Source: Crocinitomicaceae bacterium (GTDB taxonomy: Bacteria; Bacteroidota; Bacteroidia; Flavobacteriales_D; Crocinitomicaceae). Taken from it: DNA of 64,000 bases. A program made the translations under genes and the position numbers. Each line of letters opens with the position of its first letter. Position 1 is the stretch's first letter. This document shows, piece by piece, positions 8,842 to 16,621 of this stretch. The DNA lies in assembly GCA_017983465.1 (NCBI GenBank), contig JAGOBK010000002.1, forward strand, positions 248,001-312,000, given 5' to 3'. The notes under the pieces are model-generated. The model was given only the letters and a program-made list of their open reading frames with translations, had not been told where the DNA came from and did not search any database.

Positions 8842-10284
8842 ATGAAAAAACTTTACATTTTATTCCTACTTCCTTTCTTTGGACTTAATGCCCAAATTGA
8901 AAGTACTTGGAAACTGGCACCACAAGCGGGAGCTTTGGCTGTTGGTCCTGATGCTACAAACTTAACGTGGTGGTCAAACTCTTCTGGAGACGTTGCTACA
9001 AGAGCTTGTTTATTCGATGATTCAGTGACATTTGCTGCAGGTGGAACAATGACACATTACATGGATGGTAACACTTGGTTAGAAGGATGGCAAGGTGCTG
9101 CACCAGATGGTTGTGGTACTCCAGTAGCTCCACACAATGGTGGTCAAGCAACTTACAACTACGATGCTACAGCAGGAACTTTAACAGTAACTGGTCTTGG
9201 AGCTCATCTTGGATTGGCTAAAGTAACAAACACAGGAGAATTGACTAGTCCAGCTAACGCGGTTTCTTCAATTACCTACAATGTTGCTTTTTCAAACGGT
9301 GGAAATACCATGACAGTAGGACTTAACTTTGGTCCTGGTTACTGGCAGTTTACTTACCAAAAAACACAAATTGTTCAAGCAGCGACACCATTAATCACGT
9401 TCCAAGTGAACATGAATAACTACACTGGAGCATCTTTTAACACAGTTTATGTAAGTGGTACATTTAACAACTGGAGTGGTAACGCTAACCCGATGACTGA
9501 TGCGAATGCAGACGGAATTTGGGAAGTAACTTTACCAATCAATGCAGGAGCAATCGAATACAAATTCTCTTTAGACAACTGGACAAACTCTGAGCAGTTT
9601 GCTGGTGGTGAAACGTGTACTGTAACAAACGGAGGTTTCACTAACCGTTCTTACACAGTTGCAGGTGATGCTAACTTAGGAGCAGTATGTTACGAAAGTT
9701 GTTCAGTTTGTACAGCTAACGTTACGTTCAAAGTAGATATGAATAACTACACTGGAGCAGCGTTTACAGGTGTATTCATCAACGGTACATTCAACGGATG
9801 GAACGGAACTTCTAATCCAATGACTGACGCAAACTTAGATGGAGTTTGGGATGTTACTTTACCATTGCCTAACGGAACAATCGAGTACAAATTTACATTA
9901 GACGGTTGGAACGCTTCTGAGCAATTTGCTGGTGGTGAAACATGTACAATCACAACAGGTGGATTCACTAACCGTGTTTACACAGTTGCTGGTGCTGCTG
10001 ACCTAGGTGTTGTATGTTACGAAAGCTGTGTTGCTTGTCTTGGTGGATTGAATGAAAATGTAGCTGCTACATTCACATTAATGCCGAATCCAGCTCAAAC
10101 ATCTTTCAACATCGTTTCTTCTGAAGAAATCACAGAAATCGAATTAGTTGACTTAAGCGGAAAATCAGTTCGCAAAGTAGCTGGTACAACTCAAGTAAAT
10201 GTTGCTGACCTTGTTCAAGGAATGTACACAGTGATCGTTCGTTCTGAAAACGGAACTTCAACTTCACGTGTAATCGTTGAATAA
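8842..10284 (+). CDS. T9SS-secreted protein with two tandem starch-binding-like (E-set/CBM48-like) repeats
   Basis: A 480-residue exported protein. It has a Sec signal (MKKLYILFLLPFFGLNAQ) and a type A T9SS sorting domain from about residue 412 (LMPNPAQTSFNIVSS to the end). Residues 19-180 are a Trp/Gly-rich domain with repeated aromatic residues that I do not recognise. Residues about 185-293 and 294-400 are two very similar 109-residue repeats, each with a GTFNxWxGxxNPMTDAN loop, an IEYKFxLDxW strand and a paired-Cys end (CYESC). They resemble the immunoglobulin-like starch-binding folds seen beside GH16 genes in laminarin loci. There is no catalytic motif. It probably binds glucan on the surface or in the medium. 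It has its own terminator. Confidence 0.82.
   Translation: MKKLYILFLLPFFGLNAQIESTWKLAPQAGALAVGPDATNLTWWSNSSGDVATRACLFDDSVTFAAGGTMTHYMDGNTWLEGWQGAAPDGCGTPVAPHNGGQATYNYDATAGTLTVTGLGAHLGLAKVTNTGELTSPANAVSSITYNVAFSNGGNTMTVGLNFGPGYWQFTYQKTQIVQAATPLITFQVNMNNYTGASFNTVYVSGTFNNWSGNANPMTDANADGIWEVTLPINAGAIEYKFSLDNWTNSEQFAGGETCTVTNGGFTNRSYTVAGDANLGAVCYESCSVCTANVTFKVDMNNYTGAAFTGVFINGTFNGWNGTSNPMTDANLDGVWDVTLPLPNGTIEYKFTLDGWNASEQFAGGETCTITTGGFTNRVYTVAGAADLGVVCYESCVACLGGLNENVAATFTLMPNPAQTSFNIVSSEEITEIELVDLSGKSVRKVAGTTQVNVADLVQGMYTVIVRSENGTSTSRVIVE
9394..10041 (+). repeat. Tandem in-frame duplication, period 327 bp
   Basis: Copy 1 spans about 9394-9720 and copy 2 about 9721-10041. The stretch beginning ATGAATAACTACACTGGAGC occurs at 9412 and 9739, fixing the period at 327 bp (109 codons). 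A second long match covers TTTGCTGGTGGTGAAAC followed by GGNTTCACTAACCG. Identity is high at the DNA level, not only in protein, which suggests a recent duplication or gene-conversion homogenisation of the glycan-binding-like domain. Confidence 0.85.
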
Positions 10285-10308
10285 TACACAGAAATAATTG
10301 AATAAAGG

Positions 10309-10335
10309 AAGAGGGGCTTGTCCCCTCTTTTTTTT
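10309..10335 (+). terminator. Rho-independent terminator after the T9SS repeat protein
   Basis: An 8-bp stem AAGAGGGG/CCCCTCTT with loop CTTGT is followed by a run of eight T. It lies 24 nt after the stop codon and closes the polysaccharide locus transcript. Confidence 0.9.
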
Positions 10336-10379
10336 GTCCAAAAATTTAGAAATAAGGTTTTATATGCTTGTTCTTTCCG

Positions 10380-10387
10380 TACTTTTG
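10380..10387 (+). promoter_or_regulatory. Perfect -7 box TACTTTTG, 4 nt before ATG 10392
   Basis: This matches the Bacteroidota -7 consensus TAnnTTTG exactly. Only TCCC separates it from the start codon, so transcription would begin at or next to the ATG. No clear -33 TTG lies 19-21 nt upstream. The position of the box is also what makes ATG 10392 preferable to an upstream TTG. Confidence 0.6.
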
Positions 10388-10391
10388 TCCC

Positions 10392-10751
10392 ATGGATCAC
10401 GACATCGAATTGAAATTTCAAAAAGTTAAAAAAAGCCTAGAAAAAGACTTTGGTCCAGGATTAGATGTTCCCTCTTTGTTATTTCTTATTGGTGTCAATG
10501 AACTAGGTATTGGCTACAAAGATTTCAGCAAACAAGAAAAGACTGAATTAATGCACGTTGCCATTTGTACACTACTCGAACCTTACGGTTATTATGAATT
10601 TGAAGGCAGAGATAAAGATCAATGGCCACATTTTAAGCTAAACCAATTGATTCCAGCGCTAGGACATCAAGAGGAACAACATTTGATGAAAGAGGCAATG
10701 ATTGACTACTTCACTCAAAATGACTACTATACCCCAGAAGAAACAGATTGA
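10392..10751 (+). CDS. Conserved hypothetical protein, 119 aa
   Basis: A small, acidic, soluble protein (MDHDIELKFQKVKKSLEKDFG start) with no signal peptide or membrane segment. It looks mostly helical, with an aromatic C-terminal half (EPYGYYEFEGRDKDQWPHF). I do not recognise a named family; proteins of this type are common next to respiratory or housekeeping genes in Flavobacteriales, but no function can be assigned. It stands between the polysaccharide locus terminator and ctaB, has its own -7 box, and is separated from ctaB by 66 nt carrying another promoter, so it is probably a single-gene transcript. Confidence 0.75.
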   Translation: MDHDIELKFQKVKKSLEKDFGPGLDVPSLLFLIGVNELGIGYKDFSKQEKTELMHVAICTLLEPYGYYEFEGRDKDQWPHFKLNQLIPALGHQEEQHLMKEAMIDYFTQNDYYTPEETD

Positions 10752-10781
10752 TCTTCCTCAAGAAAAGACCTTGTAAAAATG

Positions 10782-10813
10782 TTGTAGAAGAACAAGCTTA
10801 ATTCGTAATTTTG
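10782..10813 (+). promoter_or_regulatory. Promoter of ctaB: TTG-N21-TAATTTTG
   Basis: A -33 TTG at 10782-10784 and a perfect -7 TAATTTTG at 10806-10813 are 21 nt apart, within the Bacteroidota range. The -7 box ends 4 nt before ATG 10818, implying a leaderless or near-leaderless transcript. Confidence 0.7.
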
Positions 10814-10817
10814 CACC

Positions 10818-11690
10818 ATGACTCAAGAGACTACTCAAGCTCCATCCACTTTTAAAACCTATTTGGTTTTCACAAAATTTCGATTGTCATTTCTAGTGAT
10901 TTTATCCGCACTTTCCGGATATTTATTCGCTGGCGGAAAGGATGGGTTAGTCATTTTCTATTTAATGCTTGGAGGGACACTTGTAACCGCAGCATCAAAC
11001 GGAGCAAATCAAATATGGGAACGCGATTTAGATAAATTCATGAACCGCACCAATCGCCGTCCCTTACCTACCGGACAAATGTCCTTGCGTGAAGCCTACA
11101 TTATTTGCACATTCTCATTGATCAGTGGAACGATTTTATTAGCATTAATCAATTGGAAAAGTGCCATTCTAGGTGTGCTGGCATTTATCAGTTACGTCTT
11201 CATTTATACTCCTCTCAAGCAAAAAACACCTTGGGCCGTTTTCGTTGGTGCCTTTCCGGGTGCCATTCCTCCGCTATTAGGAGCCATTGCACACACAAAT
11301 GCTTTTGGATTCGAGCCTGGAGTACTGTTTTTTGTCCAATTCACATGGCAATTCCCTCATTTTTGGGCAATTGCATGGGTCTTGTACGACGATTATAAAA
11401 AAGCAGGGTTTTCTCTTTTGCCTTCAAGAACTGGGAGATCCAAACATTCCGCCTTTCAAATCATGCTTTACGCTTTAGCACTTATTCCATTTAGTTTAGT
11501 TCCATGGCTATTAGGCTGGACAGGTATCTATTCATTAATTATTGCAAGTGTATTGGGAATTGGTTTCTTTCTCTATGCATACAAACTTTACCACAGTCTA
11601 GAAGTTTTAGATGCACGTAAACTTATGTTCGCCTCATTTGTTTATTTACCGATCATACAATTTGTTTACGTATTTGATCGCACTTTATAA
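10818..11690 (+). CDS. ctaB: Protoheme IX farnesyltransferase (heme O synthase)
   Basis: A UbiA-superfamily membrane prenyltransferase that adds a farnesyl group to protoheme to make heme O, the precursor of heme A for the terminal oxidase. It has 290 residues and about eight to nine membrane helices. The allylic-diphosphate/Mg site is visible as N64-x3-E68-x-D70-x-D72 followed by RTNRRPLP. The second conserved loops are YTPLKQKTPWAV and YDDYKKAGFSLLPS, both typical of CtaB/CyoE rather than of other UbiA enzymes. The first Asp of the usual NxxxD motif is Glu68 here. It opens a cluster of oxidase subunit III, subunit IV and SCO genes. The next gene follows after 31 nt. Confidence 0.93.
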   Translation: MTQETTQAPSTFKTYLVFTKFRLSFLVILSALSGYLFAGGKDGLVIFYLMLGGTLVTAASNGANQIWERDLDKFMNRTNRRPLPTGQMSLREAYIICTFSLISGTILLALINWKSAILGVLAFISYVFIYTPLKQKTPWAVFVGAFPGAIPPLLGAIAHTNAFGFEPGVLFFVQFTWQFPHFWAIAWVLYDDYKKAGFSLLPSRTGRSKHSAFQIMLYALALIPFSLVPWLLGWTGIYSLIIASVLGIGFFLYAYKLYHSLEVLDARKLMFASFVYLPIIQFVYVFDRTL

Positions 11691-11721
11691 TCGTACATTC
11701 ATTCCTTAAATCGAACACGCC

Positions 11722-12807
11722 ATGAGCACCGAAAACGAAGAAAAAATGACTAAAAAAAGAGATTTCTCCAACGAAATTAGTCCGGAAGTAAAGGAGAAAA
11801 TGAAGAAAAACCTTGTTTACGTAGGGATTTTCAGTGTGATCATGTTATTTGCTGGGTTTACATCAGGATACTATGTATCCATGGGTGATTCCTTTTGGTT
11901 AAAATACCCAATGCCTACATTCTTTTGGCTAAGTACCGCGAGTATTGCCTTGAGTAGTTTAGCATTTGTGCTTGCTATTCAAAGCGCTAAAAAAAATCAA
12001 CAAGGAAAAATCAAACTATGGATGGCTGCTACATTGATTTTTGGTGCAGGATTCATCTATTGTCAATTCAAAGGATACGGCGAATTGGTTCGAAATGGAT
12101 TTCATGCAGTCAATAATTTAGTCGTTACCGACGGACGTTATGGTGATTATTTCGAAGTCAAATACAACAATAAATTCATTGATGTAGATGGGAACAAATT
12201 TGTTTACGAAGGAAAAGAGATGAATGACAATGACTTCAAGGCATTTCAAAACTTCATGGGACAATTTATCGCGGTTAAACAAAATGAAGCTCTTCGTTTA
12301 ACAAAAGCAGATGGGCGTTTTGAACTGTACTTCAATCACCAACCACTAGTGATCAAAAAAGGACTTTTGTTTGCAAATGACTCCACACAACTACAATTCA
12401 CCGATGAAATTCGCCTGAGTCAATTAGCCGTGAATATCAAAGATAAGCGCGGTGATTTTTTTGCTAGAGGTGAATATGGTAAAGACTTTACGATATTCTA
12501 CAAAAAGCAAAAACTAGATTACAAAGACAGAAAATTGTGGTACAAAGGGAAAACGATTAAACCACATTTACAAGTGAAAGCCATGGAATCTGCCGACTCA
12601 GCTTCACAATATCTTTACCTAATTACCTTTGTTCACTTACTGCACGTTCTCGTTGCGTTAATCTATTTATTAAAGGTATCAACAGCTTCATTTAGAGGCA
12701 ATTTCAATTCAGAGAACCATTTGTCCTTGCGATTAAGCGCATTATTCTGGCACTTTTTAGGCGTTTTATGGTTAGCTTTACTCTTGTTTTTCATATTTAT
12801 TCACTAA
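11722..12807 (+). CDS. ctaE: Cytochrome c oxidase subunit III-like protein with a large soluble insert
   Basis: A heme-copper oxidase subunit III-family membrane protein, here 361 residues against about 190-200 for compact bacterial versions. Three membrane helices lie at about residues 33-53, 66-90 and 98-117, and two more near 290-312 and 330-358. Between helices 3 and 4 is an insert of roughly 170 residues, beta-rich with repeated Lys/Asp/Tyr turns (VDGNKFVYEGKEMND, LWYKGKTIKPHLQVK). Subunit III stabilises proton uptake in the catalytic core; the insert has no role I can name. It is followed 20 nt later by a second subunit III gene. Subunits I and II are not in the window. Confidence 0.8.
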   Translation: MSTENEEKMTKKRDFSNEISPEVKEKMKKNLVYVGIFSVIMLFAGFTSGYYVSMGDSFWLKYPMPTFFWLSTASIALSSLAFVLAIQSAKKNQQGKIKLWMAATLIFGAGFIYCQFKGYGELVRNGFHAVNNLVVTDGRYGDYFEVKYNNKFIDVDGNKFVYEGKEMNDNDFKAFQNFMGQFIAVKQNEALRLTKADGRFELYFNHQPLVIKKGLLFANDSTQLQFTDEIRLSQLAVNIKDKRGDFFARGEYGKDFTIFYKKQKLDYKDRKLWYKGKTIKPHLQVKAMESADSASQYLYLITFVHLLHVLVALIYLLKVSTASFRGNFNSENHLSLRLSALFWHFLGVLWLALLLFFIFIH

Positions 12808-12827
12808 ACTTGCAAAAAATTAGTTAA

Positions 12828-13853
12828 ATGGCTGGACATACAACACAACTAGATGCCAAGACCCTTTGGGGTGGAAAAGAATCGCCTTTTCAAACAAGCT
12901 ATGGTAAATTAATGATGTGGTTTTTCCTCGTGTCAGATGCACTGACATTTAGTGGATTACTTATTGCTTATGGATTTACGCGTCACGATGCGCAAGATGC
13001 ATGGCCAATTGGTGAAGAAACCTTCAACTCCATGCCTTTCTTAGGACACGGTTATCCCCTACTCTATGTGGCATTAATGACGTTTATTCTAATCGTTTCT
13101 TCTGTTACAATGGTATTAGCTGTTGAGGCAGGACACAGAATGGACAGAAAAGGTGTTACAAACTGGATGATTGCCACTATTATTGGTGGATTCTTCTTTG
13201 TTGGTTCTCAAGCATGGGAATGGTCTCACTTTATTCATGGTTCTGAATTTGGAAAAATCGAACTAGCTGATGGCTCACAAGCCATTGTAAAAGGACATTT
13301 CGGTGAAATCAAAAACTTCACTGTAATTGAAGCAGGTAAACACCACAAGGTTGGTGAAGTCATGAATGAAGACTTAATGCATGAATTCCAACATGCTGCT
13401 GAGAAGGGACATCTTGAAGGTGGAAACATTCATTTTGCAGACGGAACCGTTGCTAAAATCAATAAAGCGAAAGACCATGAGATGAAATTAATCATCAAAA
13501 AATCTGGTTCTAAACATGAAATTGGCTCTGCTCCAATTACAGGTGCTGCTGCTGAAAAAATGTACTATGAAGCGCTTTACAGTGGTGAAGCAAACCGTGT
13601 AGTTTACGGTGCAAACATGAAACAAAACGAATACGGTCCACAACAATACGCTCAGTTCTTCTTCTTCATTACTGGATTCCACGGTTTCCACGTATTCTCT
13701 GGAGTAATGATCAACATCATCATTTTAATTGGTGTTCTTGGTGGAACTTACCACAAACGTGGACACTACGAGATGGTTGAAAAAACTGGACTTTACTGGC
13801 ACTTTGTCGATTTAGTTTGGGTGTTTGTATTTACATTCTTCTACTTGATCTGA
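12828..13853 (+). CDS. ctaE: Cytochrome c oxidase subunit III with soluble insert (second copy)
   Basis: A second subunit III-family protein, 341 residues. Its helices are closer to consensus: LMMWFFLVSDALTFSGLL, LLYVALMTFILIVSSVTM, WMIATIIGGFFFVGSQAWEW, then FFFFITGFHGFHVFSGV and GLYWHFVDLVWVFVFTFFY. The last two carry the conserved HGxHVxxG and WHFVDxVWxxxF signatures. An insert of about 110 residues (around 145-255) lies between helices 3 and 4, with paired motifs ADGSQAIVKG and ADGTVAKINK. A moderate insert here is, as I recall, common in Flavobacteriia. It sits between the first copy and subunit IV and is surely part of one oxidase operon. Confidence 0.9.
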   Translation: MAGHTTQLDAKTLWGGKESPFQTSYGKLMMWFFLVSDALTFSGLLIAYGFTRHDAQDAWPIGEETFNSMPFLGHGYPLLYVALMTFILIVSSVTMVLAVEAGHRMDRKGVTNWMIATIIGGFFFVGSQAWEWSHFIHGSEFGKIELADGSQAIVKGHFGEIKNFTVIEAGKHHKVGEVMNEDLMHEFQHAAEKGHLEGGNIHFADGTVAKINKAKDHEMKLIIKKSGSKHEIGSAPITGAAAEKMYYEALYSGEANRVVYGANMKQNEYGPQQYAQFFFFITGFHGFHVFSGVMINIIILIGVLGGTYHKRGHYEMVEKTGLYWHFVDLVWVFVFTFFYLI

Positions 13854-13878
13854 TTTAATCACACTAAAATATATTCTC

Positions 13879-14247
13879 ATGGAAAGAGATGATTTAATTG
13901 AATATTCATTACACAATCACCACGACGAGGCTCAAGGAAAGTCAATTCGTAAAAAAATTCTTCAAGTAACATTATTACTTACTGCTATTACAACGGTTGA
14001 AGTTTTTTTAGGTGCACTCATTAAACAAAGCAGTGATGCTTGGGCATTTGTAAAATGGTCATTCATCATCATGACCCTTGTGAAAGCTGCATATATTGTG
14101 ATGGTATTTATGCACTTAGGTGACGAGAAAAAAGCGCTTAGAAATGTTGTATTGATTCCATACGCAATTTTTATTTTATACTTGATTTTCATCCTAATTT
14201 GGGAAGGAACAATGGTATCTGCAACTTGGAAATCTTTCGGATTCTAA
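13879..14247 (+). CDS. ctaF: Cytochrome c oxidase subunit IV (caa3-type small subunit)
   Basis: A 122-residue, three-helix membrane protein of the prokaryotic oxidase subunit IV family. It has an N-terminal cytosolic stretch with His and acidic residues (LHNHHDEAQGKSIRKKI), then helices near 30-50, 60-80 (SFIIMTLVKAAYIVMVFMHLGDEKKAL, the family signature) and 88-110. It probably helps assembly or stability of the oxidase. It begins 25 nt after the second subunit III and ends 3 nt before the first SCO-like gene, so the block is one operon. Confidence 0.88.
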   Translation: MERDDLIEYSLHNHHDEAQGKSIRKKILQVTLLLTAITTVEVFLGALIKQSSDAWAFVKWSFIIMTLVKAAYIVMVFMHLGDEKKALRNVVLIPYAIFILYLIFILIWEGTMVSATWKSFGF

Positions 14248-14250
14248 TAC

Positions 14251-14946
14251 ATGCCACAAACACAGCAACCAAGAAGTCGTGCTAAATCGATTCTAGCTTT
14301 GCTGTTGGTCTTTGGTCCAGCACTTTTCCTTATACTCATTTCTACGCGTCGCTGTGAACACAAGTTCAAACAGTTGGATGACTACGGATTGGTAAAAGCA
14401 CCTTCGTTTGAAATCTTTGAAAACGGAACATACCAAACCAAGAAATTAAGTGATTACAAAGGAGATCTTGTCGTTATTTCTACGATTCAAACGACCTGTC
14501 CCAAAGAATGCGGTATTTCTCTTTGGCACTTCAATCAAATCCTGTTTCAACACATCCGTAAAAACAAGCGCAAAAAGCTAAAACAAGTTCGACTTATTTC
14601 TTTTGCTACAGATGAGTTCGGACGTCCAGCAAGCGACGAACAAATTCAAACGATTAGAGAGATGCTTGAAGACGATGTGGAGGACTACGATCCATCCCTT
14701 TGGATTATCGCGAAAGGTGACCCTGCGAAAGTGTACGACATCAAGCACAACAACCAACGTTTGTACAGAAAAGGGAAAGAATACTTTGGCGGTGTAAGTT
14801 ATTCCTCACTTATGCTTCTACTCGATAAACAAAATCACCTCAGAATGGTTTTAAAAGGTGATGAAGAGGGAATGATTCGCCGAATGAAAGAACACCTTGC
14901 CCTGCTTCAAAAGCAATATGATAAAGAACGGGCAAAAAATGGCTAA
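14251..14946 (+). CDS. SCO1/SenC-family thioredoxin-fold protein lacking the conserved copper His
   Basis: A 231-residue protein with an N-terminal membrane anchor (about residues 13-31, LALLLVFGPALFLILIS) and a thioredoxin-like SCO domain facing the periplasm. The copper-type dithiol is present as C83-P-K-E-C87. In SCO proteins a downstream His completes the copper site; at the aligned place this protein has Tyr184 (VSYSSLMLLLD, compared with AHSGSFTLVD in the next gene). It may therefore be a thiol-disulfide reductant for the CuA site rather than a copper carrier (inference). Its stop overlaps the start of the second SCO gene. Otherwise it could be a diverged, redundant copy. Confidence 0.8.
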   Translation: MPQTQQPRSRAKSILALLLVFGPALFLILISTRRCEHKFKQLDDYGLVKAPSFEIFENGTYQTKKLSDYKGDLVVISTIQTTCPKECGISLWHFNQILFQHIRKNKRKKLKQVRLISFATDEFGRPASDEQIQTIREMLEDDVEDYDPSLWIIAKGDPAKVYDIKHNNQRLYRKGKEYFGGVSYSSLMLLLDKQNHLRMVLKGDEEGMIRRMKEHLALLQKQYDKERAKNG

Positions 14947-15607
14947 ACTAACTTTTCTCTTTGTGCTTTTTGCGTTGCTCTATTCTTGCAGTAACGAAAC
15001 TCCACCGAAACTTCCGATATTGGGTAACGCCGACATTCTCTATAAAACTGTAGATGGAAAAGAAATAACGGACACCATTTATCCAACAATCCCTGCTTTC
15101 TACTTTTTAAATCAAGATAGTCTTCCAGTTACCAATGAAAGCTACAAAAACCGGATTTGGGTTGTGGAATTTTTCTTTGCTACGTGTCCGACCATTTGTC
15201 CGATTATGAATGTGCAATTCAACAAACTAAATCAGGAAACGAAGAAGTACAAAAAACACATACAATTTCTATCGTTTAGTATTAATCCAAAGAATGATCG
15301 TCCATTCGTTTTAACTAAATACAAACGCGACCACGGAATCACTGCGAATAACTGGGATTTTCTAACTGGAAATGAAGCCGAAACACATCGTTTAGGCATC
15401 GAAAACTTTTTAACCTTTGCAGGAAGAGATGACGAAGCCGAAGGTGGATACGCACACTCTGGCTCCTTTACTCTTGTTGATAAAACCGGACATGTGCGCG
15501 GTGTTTATGCTGTAACCAATATGGACTTGAGCGTAAATGCGAAAGAATACAAACGACTTAAAACCGATTTAATTAACCTTTTGAACTATGAATACGATGT
15601 CAAATAA
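14939..15607 (+). CDS. SCO1/SenC-family copper chaperone lipoprotein
   Basis: A 222-residue lipoprotein (signal FVLFALLYSC) with a canonical SCO domain. The copper ligands are all visible: C83 and C87 in CPTIC, and His173 in AHSGSFTLVD. SCO proteins deliver or reduce copper for the CuA centre of oxidase subunit II. I chose ATG 14939, which overlaps the previous gene by 8 nt and begins the lipoprotein signal; an earlier in-frame ATG at 14897 would lie within the upstream gene. The 3' end overlaps the next gene by 20 nt, a sign of translational coupling. Confidence 0.92.
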   Translation: MAKLTFLFVLFALLYSCSNETPPKLPILGNADILYKTVDGKEITDTIYPTIPAFYFLNQDSLPVTNESYKNRIWVVEFFFATCPTICPIMNVQFNKLNQETKKYKKHIQFLSFSINPKNDRPFVLTKYKRDHGITANNWDFLTGNEAETHRLGIENFLTFAGRDDEAEGGYAHSGSFTLVDKTGHVRGVYAVTNMDLSVNAKEYKRLKTDLINLLNYEYDVK

Positions 15608-16118
15608 CAACCTTCCATCCTCTAAATACAGAAAACTTGTCGTTGCTGTATCCATTATTATTCCAATCGCAGTAGCTGCACTTTTTGGAATTAAAGTAGA
15701 AGGCGTCGATTTATCGTGTTTACCGCCCTTTTACGCCACTTTAAATGGTCTGACGGCTGTTCTTTTAATTCTAGCGTTAGTCTTCATTAAACAAGGGAAT
15801 ATGAAGCTCCATCAACGCACGATTCAAGCATGTTTAGCAATTAGTTTGTTATTCTTGCTTTGTTACGTTGCGTACCACATGACTTCAGATAGTACCGCGT
15901 ACGAAGGATCATACAAAGCTATTTATTACTTCATCTTGATCTCACATATCCTGCTAAGCGTTGCTGTAATTCCAGTCGTGTTATTTACTTACTTATTCGC
16001 ACTAGAAGGAAATTATACGAAACACAAGAAGTACACGCGATTTGCCTTTCCAATTTGGTTATATGTTGCAGTGACAGGTGTGGTGGTTTATTGGATGATT
16101 TCTCCGTACTACGTCTAA
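15588..16118 (+). CDS. DUF420 family membrane protein
   Basis: A 176-residue integral membrane protein of the DUF420 (YozB-like) family. Five hydrophobic segments are visible: about 18-36, 49-67, 80-98, 112-133 and 151-171. The family marks are PPFYATLNGLTAVLL in helix 2, the KLHQRTIQACLAIS loop, and YFILISHILLS and TKHKKYTRFAFPIWLYVAVTGVVVYWM. Members commonly close cytochrome oxidase/SCO operons and are suspected oxidase assembly factors; their biochemistry is unknown. It overlaps the SCO gene by 20 nt. A start at ATG 15597 is also possible. Confidence 0.88.
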   Translation: MNTMSNNNLPSSKYRKLVVAVSIIIPIAVAALFGIKVEGVDLSCLPPFYATLNGLTAVLLILALVFIKQGNMKLHQRTIQACLAISLLFLLCYVAYHMTSDSTAYEGSYKAIYYFILISHILLSVAVIPVVLFTYLFALEGNYTKHKKYTRFAFPIWLYVAVTGVVVYWMISPYYV

Positions 16119-16171
16119 GTAAACTCGGTAAAAAAAGTGTAACTTTCAGTTCAAACTTTAAATTTTACAAA

Positions 16172-16609
16172 ATGGACCAAACTCATTTACACCTCATCAC
16201 CAATCATCTTGCCATCATTGGAACATTATTCGCTGGAATAGTACTTCTCATCGGACTCATCTCAAACACCGTTCAAACGCGTATCGCTGCGTTCATTTTA
16301 ATGCTCATTTCTAGTATAGGTGGTTACATCACTTTCAAGACTGGACACGAAGCAGAGGAAACCGTTGAACACATGAAAGGAATCAGTGAATACGTTATCG
16401 AACAACACGAAGAATTCGCAGAAAAAGCGCTGTGGTTCATTATTTTACTATTCATTGCTTCACTTGTCGGATTGTACGCAGGAAAAAAGAAGCTGTTATC
16501 CGAGAAAAAAATCTCCTGGATTATCCTACTCATTAGCCTTATTAGCTTTGCTGTATTTGCATGGACCGGTTATTTAGGCGGGCTAATTATGCATGCAACT
16601 GATATTTAA
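16172..16609 (+). CDS. Four-helix membrane protein of unknown function
   Basis: A 145-residue protein with four hydrophobic segments (about 10-28, 34-53, 80-98 and 107-127) and a conserved-looking HEAEETVEHM loop in the middle (THGHEAEETVEH-like His/Glu cluster between helices 2 and 3). I chose ATG 16172 because the longer frame from 16055 lies inside the DUF420 gene. It follows the oxidase block on the same strand after 53 nt, and the His/Glu cluster could bind metal, but I do not recognise a family and assign no function. Confidence 0.75.
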   Translation: MDQTHLHLITNHLAIIGTLFAGIVLLIGLISNTVQTRIAAFILMLISSIGGYITFKTGHEAEETVEHMKGISEYVIEQHEEFAEKALWFIILLFIASLVGLYAGKKKLLSEKKISWIILLISLISFAVFAWTGYLGGLIMHATDI

Positions 16610-16621
16610 TTACCTTCTTTC

